Source of the DNA: Pseudomonadota bacterium
Lineage (GTDB): Bacteria > Pseudomonadota > Gammaproteobacteria > Burkholderiales > Methylophilaceae
Reading direction: 5' to 3'
DNA length: 64,000 bases
Assembly (NCBI GenBank): GCA_029556915.1
Contig: JAKQIT010000048.1
Coordinates: 1-64,000, forward strand
Of the stretch, positions 7,280-17,024 are shown one piece after another. A model generated the notes under the pieces. That model had not been told where the DNA came from and searched no databases. It worked only from the letters and a program-made list of their open reading frames with translations. Within the stretch, counting starts at the first letter, position 1. Each line of letters begins with the position of its first letter. The position numbers and the translations under genes are program-made.

Positions 7280-10200
7280 TTGGACTTCAGGCTCATTCGT
7301 ATCATTCTTATTGACTCCTACTGCTCCAGCCGCATTGCAGAATTGGATATCAGCGGGCATATCACAATTAATGGCGAGAATGGGGCGGGCAAGACAACTT
7401 TACTGAGACTGCTGCCTATATTTTTTGGTGAAAGTCCATCCCGAATCATCCGAGGCGATGCGGTGACTGAGCGATTCGGTCGCTACTACTTCCCTACAAT
7501 GGCTTCATACATCATCTTTGAATACCAGCGTCGGAACCAAAAAGCGCTTGCAGTCATTCATCCTGACGGACAAAACAGTGACGGAGTCGTTTATCGATTT
7601 ATCGACAGCGAATACAAGCCTGAGCTATTTAAGGACGGTGTTCAGATTGTCCAGAGCCGTGATCTTTATCGGCATCTCGACAAGCAAGGGATTTATGACT
7701 CCAAGCCGCTGACTCTGCACAGCTATCGACAGGTCATCCAGAACACCGCTGGACGTGAACACCGAAATCTTGCCAGCCGATTTTCCTTCACTGGCGGCAC
7801 GGGGAAGCTGACTCACCTTGAACGGGTGGTCACCGGCATCCTTCAGCGCGCAACAACCTTCTACGACCTGAAGCGTATGGTCGTTTCCTCCATTCTTAGT
7901 GGTGATGAAGCCTTTTCCCTGCGTACTGGCAAGAAAGATTTGCTGCAATGGATTAACGAGTACGAGGCTCACCGTGGCCTGATGGAAAAAGCGCCTCTTA
8001 TGAGCGAACTTGAGCAGTCCGACCAGTATCGTCGTATGGCAGAAGCTGAGTTTTCAAGACTCCATGCACGCGTAAAGCTGCTGCATGATCATCTACAGGA
8101 ACAAGCTACGCTAGCAGAAAAAGCCGAGGCAGATGCAAAAGCTGACCTTTCAGCAATCGAGGAAACCTACCGCAAGAAGCTTCAAGATGTATCTGATAAG
8201 AAAATCAATGCCGAGGCCAGATTCAAGCAGGCAAAGCAGTTTGTGGAACAATTGAAACGCATAAAGTGCCAGTACGAAGAAGACGAAATCGACAATAAAG
8301 TTACCAAGGTCGACTCCCTGACTAGCATGCTGGCGGAACTAGGTCCGATACAACAACAGCTCCGTGATCTTGAGAGCGAGGTTAAGTCCGTCACTGAAAT
8401 TTTCTCTGCCATGGAGGCAGAAGCAAAAAACCTTGCCAGGGAGCAAAAATCTGAATTGGATACCGCTCGCGGAGATATATATCAAGCCTCATCTAAGAAC
8501 AGGGATGATCTGGCAGAGTCAAACAAGACGAATCTCGACAATATACGCCAACGGCAAGAACCAGAACTTGAAGCGGTTAATAGTAAAGTAACCGAGCTTC
8601 GCGGTAATGAGGCTGGGCTTGTGGTTGAGGTTCGCAATGCACTGGCCGACCCAGAGGTCTTGGCAGCACTTGAGCGCGAGCGTCAAAAACAAACAGATGC
8701 CAATGCTGCCCTAGCCAGTCTTCACGACAAAACAGATCCTTTGCAGAAGGCGTATAGCAAGATTAAGCGCGAATTTGAAGATATTGAACTACAACTCAAT
8801 GCTGGTGAAGTGGCCATTGAGGAAGCAGAATCTGCTCTAGAGGAACTGCTGGCAGCTGACAGTGCCAGCGAAGATACGCTCCTAGGCTTTTTGAGGCGCA
8901 ATAAACCTAACTGGGCAGCCAATATTGGGCGACTAGTTGCTCCGGAAACCCTGCTCAGAAATGATTTGGCACCACAACTTGGTGAGGGTAATGACCTGTA
9001 CGGGGTCAGTATTGATGTTGAAAAGATTAAAGCTGGTCGATATACCTCGGAAGAATCCATCCAGCAAGAAATCAAGCTGGTGCGAAATCGGTTAGAAAAG
9101 CGGACTGCTGAAGTGGAAGAAGATAAAAAGGCGCTGGCAAAGAAAAAGGCAGAGTTAGATAAGTCGAGGTTGGCTCTAATAACCCACGAAGCTGAAATCG
9201 TCAAAGCCAAAAACAGGAAGAAAACAGCTGATGACATGGTGACTGCCGCTGACCGTAGGGCGACCGAAAGCAAGCGTAACACCGCAGTCAAAGCCGGGGA
9301 AAGCTTGGAGGATTGTCGCAAAAAGCTATTACTAGCTGAACAGGCCGTTGATTCCACCAAAAAGGCGCATCGCGAAGAACTGGCAAAAGCGGAACAGCAA
9401 TACATAGATAATCTGGCGCAGATTAAAAGTGAGGAAACCTCCAAGCTGAATCAAATCGAGACCAGAAAGAAGGACATTGAATCCGATTTGGGCAAAAAAC
9501 TTGCGCAGATTAGCAATAATCGAGATGCAAGCTTGCTCAGCAAGGGAGTGTCGCCAGATGTCGTGAACGGAATTCGCGGGCGAATTACGTATCTGGAAGG
9601 CCGCATCGAGGAAGCTAATGGACTCAAATCCTACGTCGGCCAATACAGAGACTGGCTTGAAAATAGCTGGGCTCAACGGATAGCTAAGCAGCAAGAATGG
9701 CAATCTGCTGAAAGCGATTATGTTGGATACAAACGTGAGAACGAGGATCTACTGAAAGACCGCGCTGAGGTTATAAAGCAAATGCAAAACGTCATTAAAA
9801 ACGCTGGCGAGCTGATTGATACCAAATTAAAACTCAAATCTAAAGCCTCGCACCAGCTGAACGAGCTGGCAGTTTGGCCGCAGGACAGCGACAGTTTGGC
9901 TGCCGGGCTGGGCCACGACCTTGATATTGATATCCTTATCGCGGAACGCAAAAGCCTGAATGAATCTATCGATGAACATCGGGAGAAAATCAGGCTTGGC
10001 GTTGAAGAAATTCGTCGCCAAATGAGTTCTGTGGTTGGCACCGGTCCGGAGAAATTCCACACCACTGCTTTGCGCGAGATGGGCTATCTACGCCCCGGCA
10101 AGGAACACGAATGGCTTGAGGTTTTCCGCAACTGGTTCAACACCGAACACGTGACCAATCGTACATCCCTGCTGCAACTAGGCAAAACGATGGCTCTGAA

Positions 10201-10897
10201 CATTTCCTCCTTTTGGAAGAGCCTAGATGATTTCAAACGGAGTGTGACTACCTTTGCGACCGACCTGAAATCGAACCTCGAACAAGGCCGTATTTTTGAA
10301 ACCATCGCTGATGTGACAATCGACATCAAGGCTCACGTCGACACCCAGAACTACTGGGAAGCAGTTGGGAATCTCCATAAGGAGTATGAAGCGTGGCACA
10401 CACATGGCGACCCTAGCCTCCCACCGGCCAGTTTCGTTGCTGCAGCTAAGGAGGTCGCCAACGTGGTTGGTGATGATAAAGGGCTGATTGCGGATCCGGT
10501 AGACCTGATTAGCCTGAAGATCAGCGCCAACGTAAATAACCAGGGAATGAAAACAGCCAATAATGAGCATGAGCTGGCCAACATGAGCAGCAATGGTCTT
10601 TCTTACATCATCCTTTGTGTCATCCTGATTGGGTTCGTAAATCGGATTCGGCGCTCAGAGCCGGTCGTTGTTCCATTCGTGGTCGATGAACTGAAGGATT
10701 TAAGTTTCGCTAATGCCAAGACGCTGCTGGACCTGTTAACTCGGAACAATATCACCATGATTTCCGCCTTCCCAGATGTTGATCTTGATCTTGCGCAGCT
10801 GTTCGAGCGAAATTACAAGATTTTGCCAGGCCGCAAGATTGGCCTGATCAACCTCGAAAACGAAGATGAAACTGAAATGGAGGCTTCTCATGTTTGA
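7280..10897 (+). CDS. jetC: SMC/MukB-like condensin ATPase of Wadjet system (JetC/MksB)
   Basis: 1205 residues. The N-terminal ATPase half carries Walker A GENGAGKT at residues 32-39. Long, charged, Glu/Lys/Ala-rich coiled-coil arms run from about 250-450 and 570-830. The C-terminal ATPase half has MSSNGLSYII (signature region) near 1102 and Walker B VPFVVDE near 1131-1137. This is the SMC motor of MukBEF/MksBEF-type condensins. In Wadjet systems it extrudes DNA loops, recognises small circular plasmids and hands them to the JetD nuclease. The start is TTG with a weak GAG upstream. The frame begins with DFRLIRIILID, the expected first beta strand, which supports that start. It overlaps the next gene by eight bases. 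Confidence 0.92.
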   Translation: MDFRLIRIILIDSYCSSRIAELDISGHITINGENGAGKTTLLRLLPIFFGESPSRIIRGDAVTERFGRYYFPTMASYIIFEYQRRNQKALAVIHPDGQNSDGVVYRFIDSEYKPELFKDGVQIVQSRDLYRHLDKQGIYDSKPLTLHSYRQVIQNTAGREHRNLASRFSFTGGTGKLTHLERVVTGILQRATTFYDLKRMVVSSILSGDEAFSLRTGKKDLLQWINEYEAHRGLMEKAPLMSELEQSDQYRRMAEAEFSRLHARVKLLHDHLQEQATLAEKAEADAKADLSAIEETYRKKLQDVSDKKINAEARFKQAKQFVEQLKRIKCQYEEDEIDNKVTKVDSLTSMLAELGPIQQQLRDLESEVKSVTEIFSAMEAEAKNLAREQKSELDTARGDIYQASSKNRDDLAESNKTNLDNIRQRQEPELEAVNSKVTELRGNEAGLVVEVRNALADPEVLAALERERQKQTDANAALASLHDKTDPLQKAYSKIKREFEDIELQLNAGEVAIEEAESALEELLAADSASEDTLLGFLRRNKPNWAANIGRLVAPETLLRNDLAPQLGEGNDLYGVSIDVEKIKAGRYTSEESIQQEIKLVRNRLEKRTAEVEEDKKALAKKKAELDKSRLALITHEAEIVKAKNRKKTADDMVTAADRRATESKRNTAVKAGESLEDCRKKLLLAEQAVDSTKKAHREELAKAEQQYIDNLAQIKSEETSKLNQIETRKKDIESDLGKKLAQISNNRDASLLSKGVSPDVVNGIRGRITYLEGRIEEANGLKSYVGQYRDWLENSWAQRIAKQQEWQSAESDYVGYKRENEDLLKDRAEVIKQMQNVIKNAGELIDTKLKLKSKASHQLNELAVWPQDSDSLAAGLGHDLDIDILIAERKSLNESIDEHREKIRLGVEEIRRQMSSVVGTGPEKFHTTALREMGYLRPGKEHEWLEVFRNWFNTEHVTNRTSLLQLGKTMALNISSFWKSLDDFKRSVTTFATDLKSNLEQGRIFETIADVTIDIKAHVDTQNYWEAVGNLHKEYEAWHTHGDPSLPPASFVAAAKEVANVVGDDKGLIADPVDLISLKISANVNNQGMKTANNEHELANMSSNGLSYIILCVILIGFVNRIRRSEPVVVPFVVDELKDLSFANAKTLLDLLTRNNITMISAFPDVDLDLAQLFERNYKILPGRKIGLINLENEDETEMEASHV

Positions 10898-11525
10898 TCA
10901 AGTTGCTACACACCTCCTTGAAGGCAAGTTTATTTGCGAATCAACGACGCCAGAGGCTTTCCGCTGGCTTAAATCCGATGAGGCTAAGCAGGAGATTTCA
11001 ACCTACCTTGGCAAGATAGGCAGGTGCTTGAGCAAATCACCGAATGACCAAGCGTATTACGCAACTTGGGCACATGTAGGATCAAACGAGCGAGCTGAGG
11101 TAAAACGAGTCTTCGCAGGAATCAAACAGACCATCCGACCGCTCATCCATTTCATCACGCTGAGCATGGAAGTAGAGAAGAAAGATAGTAGTCCTGTTTC
11201 AGGTGATCGCCTCGAATACGCAATGCTACTCAAGGCCGTAACCGAGAACGCCCACCTGTTCGAGGTGCTGCGTGAGTTTGGAACCATGGGCAAGGAATTC
11301 ACTGTTACGGATGCTTCGGCAAAGGGTATGCTGGATAAAGTGATTAAGCAGATGGAACAGTGGGGATACCTGATCCTTATCAATCGCGAGCAGGAATCTT
11401 ATCGCTTCACAGGGAAGCTGGATTATTACTATCAGGTGATGGAATTTCTGATGGAAAATGAAGGCATCACTGATCCATCCTCACAAGAGCAGGAGGATGG
11501 GGCGGAGCAAAGGAGACTAATTTGA
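10890..11525 (+). CDS. jetB: MukE-like subunit of Wadjet system (JetB/MksE)
   Basis: The ATG inside the 3' end of the SMC gene is the likely start. GGAGG lies six bases before it and the genes overlap by eight bases (ATGTTTGA). The protein is then 211 residues. It is helical with a winged-helix region (GKEFTVTDASAKGMLDKVIKQ, then WGYLILI), consistent with MukE/DUF4194-type subunits. Those bind the kleisin and DNA near the SMC heads. Position between the SMC and the MukF-like gene, translational coupling and size all support the role. Sequence similarity to MukE is not obvious by eye. Confidence 0.8.
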   Translation: MFDQVATHLLEGKFICESTTPEAFRWLKSDEAKQEISTYLGKIGRCLSKSPNDQAYYATWAHVGSNERAEVKRVFAGIKQTIRPLIHFITLSMEVEKKDSSPVSGDRLEYAMLLKAVTENAHLFEVLREFGTMGKEFTVTDASAKGMLDKVIKQMEQWGYLILINREQESYRFTGKLDYYYQVMEFLMENEGITDPSSQEQEDGAEQRRLI

Positions 11526-12739
11526 GCATCATTGACCCAGTTGCCACGCTTCTTGCCAAGCTAAACACCAGTAGCAGCACGATTGCTGCTGCCTACTATC
11601 AAGGGCGCATCCATAAGACGGACGAGAATGCCCGCGACATTGAGCGGCTGCGTCAGCTGAGGCTACTATCACCGGATATTCGTGATGCCTACCAGCTTCG
11701 GGCAAGCTTCCGTCATTTTCTGAATGCAGCGCTGAATACCGAGCGTTTGTTTTCCATGGGCGCGAACATCGGCGGATACTTTAAACGCCTTGCCAACTTG
11801 GTTGACGAACACTCAATTGCCTTCCAAGAAGGACGTGACGTTGATTGTGAACTTTACGAGGTGGAAACCAGAGAGGCGATCAGCGACATCGCTGACGCCA
11901 TTGATGATGAGCTGATTATCCTCCAGGCACAGGTAGCTACTAGGTTTGCCGCAGTTTCAACAATTGCCGAGAAAAAGCGACAGAATCTTCATTATCAATA
12001 TAGAACGCAGCAGCTAGTGAATCTGCTGGAAAGTTTCCATTTCTCAGACATCGGGGATCAGCTTGCCGGCCATGAGGAATTGGCCTTGTCGTTCAAATCA
12101 CTTTTGGCCGAAAGAATACCTGCTTTCCGCGAATCGCTTTGGTCGATTCTTGACCTGCTGAATCAATACCTGTTTGAGTTTCGGAAGATTGAGGAGCGAG
12201 CCAAAATGGTTCGGGCCTTTGAGTTGCACCTTAACCGCAATCCTGACTGGGAACCCAAAGCGTGGGATGAAGTCACCAGCCCCGAAGACTGGTTACAATG
12301 TGCTACGCCAATCCAGATTCAATCGCACCCGGATGTGGCTGCTCCGGAATTGGAAGAGTTGCTAGCCGAAATCGCTCGCACCATTCCCTCAAGCGCAGGT
12401 GAAAGGAACAAAACAGCGCGGCCTACAGGGCATATCGAGGATGAGTCTGGGAATGAAGAAATTAGCCCCCCTGAGTTGCCTATCCGCAAAGCTGTCCGGC
12501 TCTATTTCAAGGAGGCAAGGAAATCAGGCAATGGGATATCTGCCCGCGATTGGTGGGCTGCTAATCCAGTAATCTTGGGTAAAGTGCAGGAGGATATCTG
12601 GTTGCTTCGTGTACTTGCCGAACATGATAATAAAGGCCAGGCCGGCAAGTGGGCTCTTCGACTGGACTCAAAGCCGCGTCCGGACTTCGATGGGAATATT
12701 TTGATCAATGATGTGATTGTCTCAAGGAAGGCTACGTAA
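11522..12739 (+). CDS. jetA: MukF-like kleisin subunit of Wadjet system (JetA/MksF)
   Basis: 405 residues, mostly helical. The N-terminal region (DPVATLLAKLN...RDIERLRQLRLLSP, then YQLRASFRHFLNAAL) would be the winged-helix/helical dimer part of the kleisin. A long helical middle follows (IAEKKRQNLHYQYRTQQLVNLLE). The C-terminal winged-helix-like region starts after a flexible linker near residue 310. It starts at TTG, overlapping the previous stop by four bases, with AGGAGAC upstream. By order, size and coupling it is the kleisin that bridges the SMC heads. JetA/MksF proteins are divergent, so the call leans on context. Confidence 0.8.
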   Translation: MSIIDPVATLLAKLNTSSSTIAAAYYQGRIHKTDENARDIERLRQLRLLSPDIRDAYQLRASFRHFLNAALNTERLFSMGANIGGYFKRLANLVDEHSIAFQEGRDVDCELYEVETREAISDIADAIDDELIILQAQVATRFAAVSTIAEKKRQNLHYQYRTQQLVNLLESFHFSDIGDQLAGHEELALSFKSLLAERIPAFRESLWSILDLLNQYLFEFRKIEERAKMVRAFELHLNRNPDWEPKAWDEVTSPEDWLQCATPIQIQSHPDVAAPELEELLAEIARTIPSSAGERNKTARPTGHIEDESGNEEISPPELPIRKAVRLYFKEARKSGNGISARDWWAANPVILGKVQEDIWLLRVLAEHDNKGQAGKWALRLDSKPRPDFDGNILINDVIVSRKAT

Positions 12740-13596
12740 TGCTCAACCAGAAGCTAGCAGAGGCCATGCAGCGGATTATTTCAAAGCATGATGAGCGCTT
12801 CCCACTTACTGCGGTAATGCAGGGTTTAATCGACGAGGGGCTAGGGACTAAGCGAGGAAAGTCAGCTTACTTCTCCGCCAAAGACAAGGCTGAGATGCGT
12901 GCCTGGCTACAGGCCAAAGGGTTTGCCGTTGAGCGAGTCGATTTGTTCGGCATGAGCAGAGGTGATCGTCTTGCGGTAACGCCAAATGAGAAAGCTGGCG
13001 GAGAAGCCGTCAAGCGGAATCGGGTGTCGATCAAAGCTTTGGCAGGTGAGTTATTGCTAATAGGCGGAGATTGCTTGCAGTTACCAGCTGAAAGCCACTT
13101 GGATGTTGATTGGACAAAGGTTGCCAACAATATTAGCCACACTTGTGTCATGGTGGTGGAGAATTATGAGAACTTTAATCGGATACACGAAACGACCTTT
13201 GTGCTCCCTGATTGCTACCGAACCCCTCTGGTATTGTATCGCGGAGATCCCAATGAAAGTCGATTCGACAACGTACTGAAGTTTCTTTCACACCTTGATT
13301 TACCAGTTCTTGCATTCATGGATGCAGACCCAGCCGGAATTGCGATCGCCTGTCAGCTTCCAGGCTTGGTCGGAATGGTACTACCCTCCCTCAATGTACT
13401 TGAGTCTCAACTATGCCATCCACACACCGCTAGACTAGACCTTTTTCATGAACAGTATCCGATTTATAGTGGTACATTAGACCAGCTCGATGTAGACCAT
13501 CCTTGCAGCCTAGTATGGAAGTTGATATCAAAACATGCCGCTGGTATTGTGCAAGAAAGATGGATTACAGAACACACATGCACGCTGATTATCTAG
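12739..13596 (+). CDS. jetD: Toprim nuclease of Wadjet system (JetD/MksG)
   Basis: 285 residues. The N-terminal 100 residues look like a winged-helix region (FPLTAVMQGLIDEGLGTKRGKSAYF). The C-terminal half is a TopoVI-A-like Toprim fold: VVENYE with Glu141 and FMDADPAG with Asp195 and Asp197 supply the metal-binding triad. In Wadjet this subunit cleaves the plasmid trapped by the condensin. The start codon overlaps the previous stop by one base (TAATG). It is shorter than JetD proteins near 390 residues, so it belongs to a compact variant or lacks part of the N-terminal domain. The C-terminus (AAGIVQERWI) looks natural rather than truncated. Confidence 0.82.
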   Translation: MLNQKLAEAMQRIISKHDERFPLTAVMQGLIDEGLGTKRGKSAYFSAKDKAEMRAWLQAKGFAVERVDLFGMSRGDRLAVTPNEKAGGEAVKRNRVSIKALAGELLLIGGDCLQLPAESHLDVDWTKVANNISHTCVMVVENYENFNRIHETTFVLPDCYRTPLVLYRGDPNESRFDNVLKFLSHLDLPVLAFMDADPAGIAIACQLPGLVGMVLPSLNVLESQLCHPHTARLDLFHEQYPIYSGTLDQLDVDHPCSLVWKLISKHAAGIVQERWITEHTCTLII

Positions 13597-13911
13597 CATA
13601 CCTGCCAAATAAATTTGTTTACTTTGTTTCAGAGTCTAGATCTCATTTAGTTATGACGCCTAAAACGAAAGCAGTACCATTGTAGGGGAGAATCAATGAT
13701 ACCTTCCAAAGATGATGGGCAATAACAAAAGACTGTGTCTTGAATTTCATCGCTTAAATCTAATTTAAATGTGCATCAGAGCCGGAATAACGTAATTTAT
13801 TGTATTAAGGAATGTGATGATTTATTCTGATTTATTAAAACGTATTATTAAATATTATTTCATTACACAAAATAATATCCTACAAGTTAGTCACTTAAAA
13901 ATCAGTCAATC
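13597..13911. other. Gap without gene, convergent ends
   Basis: 315 bases between the convergent JetD and integrase genes. The open frame that spans the left part is not protein-like. No clear intrinsic terminator is seen. It ends in AT-rich DNA (tattattaaatattatttcatt). Confidence 0.5.
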
Positions 13912-14916
13912 CTAAACTCCAGCCCTCACTGTATGTGAGCACTGCTTTTCAGATTTTACCCTCACACGAGCGATCTCATGTTGAGAGGCCTTGATTGCAA
14001 AGCTACCACTACCATGCTTTTTCTTACCATAATGCATTGTGGCAGTTTCATCTGTTGCATGTCCCATCAAAGCGCCAATATCAACTTTCTGCAGTCCTGC
14101 CGCCTTGGCATTTGCAGCGAATTGGTGGCGGCTACTATATAAACTGGGGTACTTGGAACCTTTTGGTAGGTTAGCTCGAGTCAGATGCCTAATTGCTCGG
14201 CGAACACCCCCATAATAGGCCTCCCAATTAGCATAGCTTTCGACATAGTAGCAAACTGCTTGCAGTTGGCCTTTAATTAGATCAAGGTCACTTTTTGATA
14301 GATCACTTAGATCCAGATGTCTTAATTTGCCATGGCTACGACCGTTAGTGTTCTTAGCGTTAGTTACTTCTAAGTTAAGTTTATTATCTATGGTCACTAA
14401 TTTAGCAGTTCGCCACTCAATAGGACGTAAGCCAACAATAATATTGGCCGCCAACCAAATCATCGCAGGTAATCTCCACTTCCCATTATAACCATGCTCG
14501 TTTTTGGCTAGTTTTCGTAGTTCGACAGAGGTAATTCTCTTGGCTTTATTAGATGAAGTGTTACCACGCTTAGATTTCGTTTTTAAAACTGAAGTGTAAT
14601 CAACAGATTTGATAGTAAGACAATGCATAATGGCTTCATCTAGGTCACCTATAGTGCCGCTATATACTATTCCAGATATTTGAATATAGGATAACCATTC
14701 TCTGGAAGCTGCCAAGTATTGGCGCCTAGAAGCTGGTTTAAGTGTAGGCAACAAATCTTCTAGCCAACTAATAAAATCTTTTGGCTTTAGTTCGATTACA
14801 GAGCTGCCTAATTCATTTGCTGCCTTTTTCCAGAGGTTTTGACCTCTAAGAAGATAGGCAGCTTTTGTCTCAGCCGTCCTATTTGAGTTGACTACTATCC
14901 CTACGTTACTGGTCAC
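13912..14916 (-). CDS. Tyrosine recombinase / integrase, 334 aa
   Basis: The N-terminal half (residues 15-110) resembles a core-binding SAM-like domain with TKAAYLLRGQNLWKKA and LPTLKPASRRQYLAA. The catalytic half has the active-site Arg in VGLRPIEWR, the box II region YSSRHQFAANA, the GHATDET histidine motif, and the nucleophile Tyr in MHYGKK, all in the normal order. It is therefore probably active. A 156-codon-range gene sits just upstream in the same direction, 16 bases away, and may be its regulator or partner. Which flanking element it mobilises, the Wadjet or the Ter block, is not clear. Confidence 0.88.
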   Translation of the reverse strand: MTSNVGIVVNSNRTAETKAAYLLRGQNLWKKAANELGSSVIELKPKDFISWLEDLLPTLKPASRRQYLAASREWLSYIQISGIVYSGTIGDLDEAIMHCLTIKSVDYTSVLKTKSKRGNTSSNKAKRITSVELRKLAKNEHGYNGKWRLPAMIWLAANIIVGLRPIEWRTAKLVTIDNKLNLEVTNAKNTNGRSHGKLRHLDLSDLSKSDLDLIKGQLQAVCYYVESYANWEAYYGGVRRAIRHLTRANLPKGSKYPSLYSSRHQFAANAKAAGLQKVDIGALMGHATDETATMHYGKKKHGSGSFAIKASQHEIARVRVKSEKQCSHTVRAGV

Positions 14917-14932
14917 TTAAAGCTTCAAGCAC

Positions 14933-15379
14933 TTAAAATGCATAGCTGTTAACTACGTCATCAAAATTCACTCTACTCAAAAGATTTACAGGATAAATTT
15001 CATCCCACTTAAGACTGTTTTTTGGATATGGGTTGGTGAATGTTTTTGTATGAAAATGAAACTTGACTGCATCATGAATAGCTTGTCTCTGCAGGTCTGT
15101 CATGGCTCCGAATAAACCATCGACTGACTTTAACATTGCTTGCTCGGTTAACTGCAATTTCTCATCACTGCACTTATTTAAAGCTATAACCATTTCCCCG
15201 ATAAAATTAAACGTAACAGCAAGATGACCGAATGCATGATCTGCAAAAGTCTCTTTTAGTTCTAATTCATCCTCTAGATATTTGATATAGTCTTGTTCAG
15301 AAAAAGACTTTTCGAATGTCTCTAAACCCTCATTAGATTCTTCACTATCCCCAAACAAACTATTTTGTAAACTAGTCAT
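14933..15379 (-). CDS. Integrase-linked hypothetical protein, 148 aa
   Basis: The ATG at 15379 is preferred over the more upstream one at 15403, because AAGGGG lies seven bases before it. The protein is acidic at the N-terminus (SEESNEGLETFEKSFSEQ) and helical afterwards (DYIKYLEDELELKETFADHAFGHL). It ends with an aromatic-rich tail, and no membrane segment is visible. It probably forms a two-gene unit with the downstream integrase. I do not recognise a family. Confidence 0.6.
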   Translation of the reverse strand: MTSLQNSLFGDSEESNEGLETFEKSFSEQDYIKYLEDELELKETFADHAFGHLAVTFNFIGEMVIALNKCSDEKLQLTEQAMLKSVDGLFGAMTDLQRQAIHDAVKFHFHTKTFTNPYPKNSLKWDEIYPVNLLSRVNFDDVVNSYAF

Positions 15380-15403
15380 TTTCAACCCCTTAAAATTGAA
15401 CAT

Positions 15404-15862
15404 TTAAAAAGAAAATTGTACACCTTATAATTAAATAAGTCAATTAAATCATATACTTAATGTATTTTTTTCAACTTAAAATGATGTAAAAATGAGAGTG
15501 CACAATGTTTAACTGAGAAATAATAAAATGGGGATAACTTAATGTTTAATAGCTAGGATTAATTTCAGTTAATAAGAATTTATTAACAAATTGAGTGCCG
15601 TTGTGTGGCAGAATAACTTTTGCAGGTGCCTCTGAAATGATATATATATTGGAAATTATTTTATTTTTTTACCGTAAAGCTTTGGAAGAGGCTATATTTT
15701 TGTCAAGATAATCCAAAATATCTGAACACATTATTCTGGAATGTATTATATTATTTGCCAATTGAAGTATTACATCTCTAAATTCAAAGTAATTACTGGA
15801 TGTATAAATGCTTATTCGTTTGTTTTTCGTCAGTTTTGACGCACTCTGTTAGGAAAAAATGT
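15404..15862. other. Upstream region of the Ter operon, no gene seen
   Basis: About 450 AT-rich bases between the divergent integrase unit and the Ter operon. The promoter or promoters of the Ter operon should be here. I cannot pick out a convincing -35/-10 pair or operator by eye. Confidence 0.45.
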
Positions 15863-16900
15863 ATGAAGCATTTTAGATATTCTTTTTTGTTTTCGATTAT
15901 CTGTCTTGGGGTCGCGGCATATTGGGGTTATACCCATGGTGGAATGTCCGCTGCGGTGACTGCATTCGGGATTGCCTTTATTTTGGCAATCATGGAGATT
16001 TCCCTGTCTTTTGATAACGCTGTGGTTAATGCGTCGGTGCTTAAAAACTGGAATGCTTTTTGGCAAACTTTGTTTTTGACTGTGGGTATCGTGATTGCTG
16101 TATTTGGAATGCGATTGCTATTCCCATTAGTAATCGTGACGCAAGCGGCTGATTTGGGCATGATGGAAGTTTGGAACCTGGCTATCAACAATCCTAAGGC
16201 GTTTTCTACTCATTTAATTAATCATCATGCTGAAGTAGCGGCATTTGGTGGTGTTTTTTTACTTCTTGTGTTTTTGAATTTCCTTTTAGATGAGGAAAAG
16301 GAACTGCACTGGCTAGGCCACGTTGAAGAGAAATTGTCTTCATTTGGTCGAATTGGCTCGGTTCCGGTGCTAATCGCGCTTGGCGTTGTAGTTACTAGTG
16401 TTGGACTGGTTGAACCCGCAAAGCAGTTCGTTGTGCTTATGGCTGGGGTTTGGGGCATCATTACATATGTAGGAGTCGATTTTATTAGTGGAATGTTGGA
16501 AAAAGAAGAAACCACGAATGTCAATATAGGCAATGTTGTGAAAAGCGGCGGTATCGGTGGTTTTCTTTATTTAGAAGTATTAGATGCTTCATTTTCATTT
16601 GATGGTGTGATTGGTGCTTTTGCCATTACGAACGATGTCGTTATTATTATGCTTGGATTGGCTATCGGCGCCATGTTTGTACGTTCAATGACGGTTTATT
16701 TAGTTCGCCAAGGCACACTTGAGGAATTTGTATACCTTGAGCATGGTGCTCATTATGCAATTGGTGTTTTGGCACTCATAATGTTTGCGAGTATGACATA
16801 CCATATTCCGGAAATTTTTACCGGTCTTGTAGGAGTTGCTTTTATTTTGGCCTCTTTATGGTCTTCAATCAAGCATAAGCGTCAATTCCTTACTGCGTAA
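15863..16900 (+). CDS. DUF475 / TerC-like integral membrane protein
   Basis: The ATG before KHFRYSFLF is chosen because AGGA stands eight bases upstream, giving 345 residues. About eight to nine hydrophobic helices are visible. Conserved TerC-superfamily acidic motifs lie in the membrane: MEISLSFDNAVVNA (residues about 46-59), a FLLDEEKELHW loop, and LDASFSFDGVIGAFA in the second half. The repeated S-F-D-N/G pattern marks the two-fold repeat. TerC-like proteins accompany TerD-type proteins in metal and stress responses and may handle metal ions or anchor a membrane complex. It is the first gene of the Ter operon. Confidence 0.9.
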   Translation: MKHFRYSFLFSIICLGVAAYWGYTHGGMSAAVTAFGIAFILAIMEISLSFDNAVVNASVLKNWNAFWQTLFLTVGIVIAVFGMRLLFPLVIVTQAADLGMMEVWNLAINNPKAFSTHLINHHAEVAAFGGVFLLLVFLNFLLDEEKELHWLGHVEEKLSSFGRIGSVPVLIALGVVVTSVGLVEPAKQFVVLMAGVWGIITYVGVDFISGMLEKEETTNVNIGNVVKSGGIGGFLYLEVLDASFSFDGVIGAFAITNDVVIIMLGLAIGAMFVRSMTVYLVRQGTLEEFVYLEHGAHYAIGVLALIMFASMTYHIPEIFTGLVGVAFILASLWSSIKHKRQFLTA

Positions 16901-17024
16901 TTTCAAAAAATATTGTGAGGAAAGCATGGCAATAAGTCGTGTTTTTGAGCTTTTTATTTGATGAGGGCAAAGAGTTGCATTACAAACGAAAGCGTCAAGA
17001 TATTGTAAATTAGGGGTCTGAACT

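Noticed and set aside
13503-13685. 60-residue frame after the JetD gene
   Set aside because: It overlaps the end of JetD in another frame, and has no start signal or recognisable composition.
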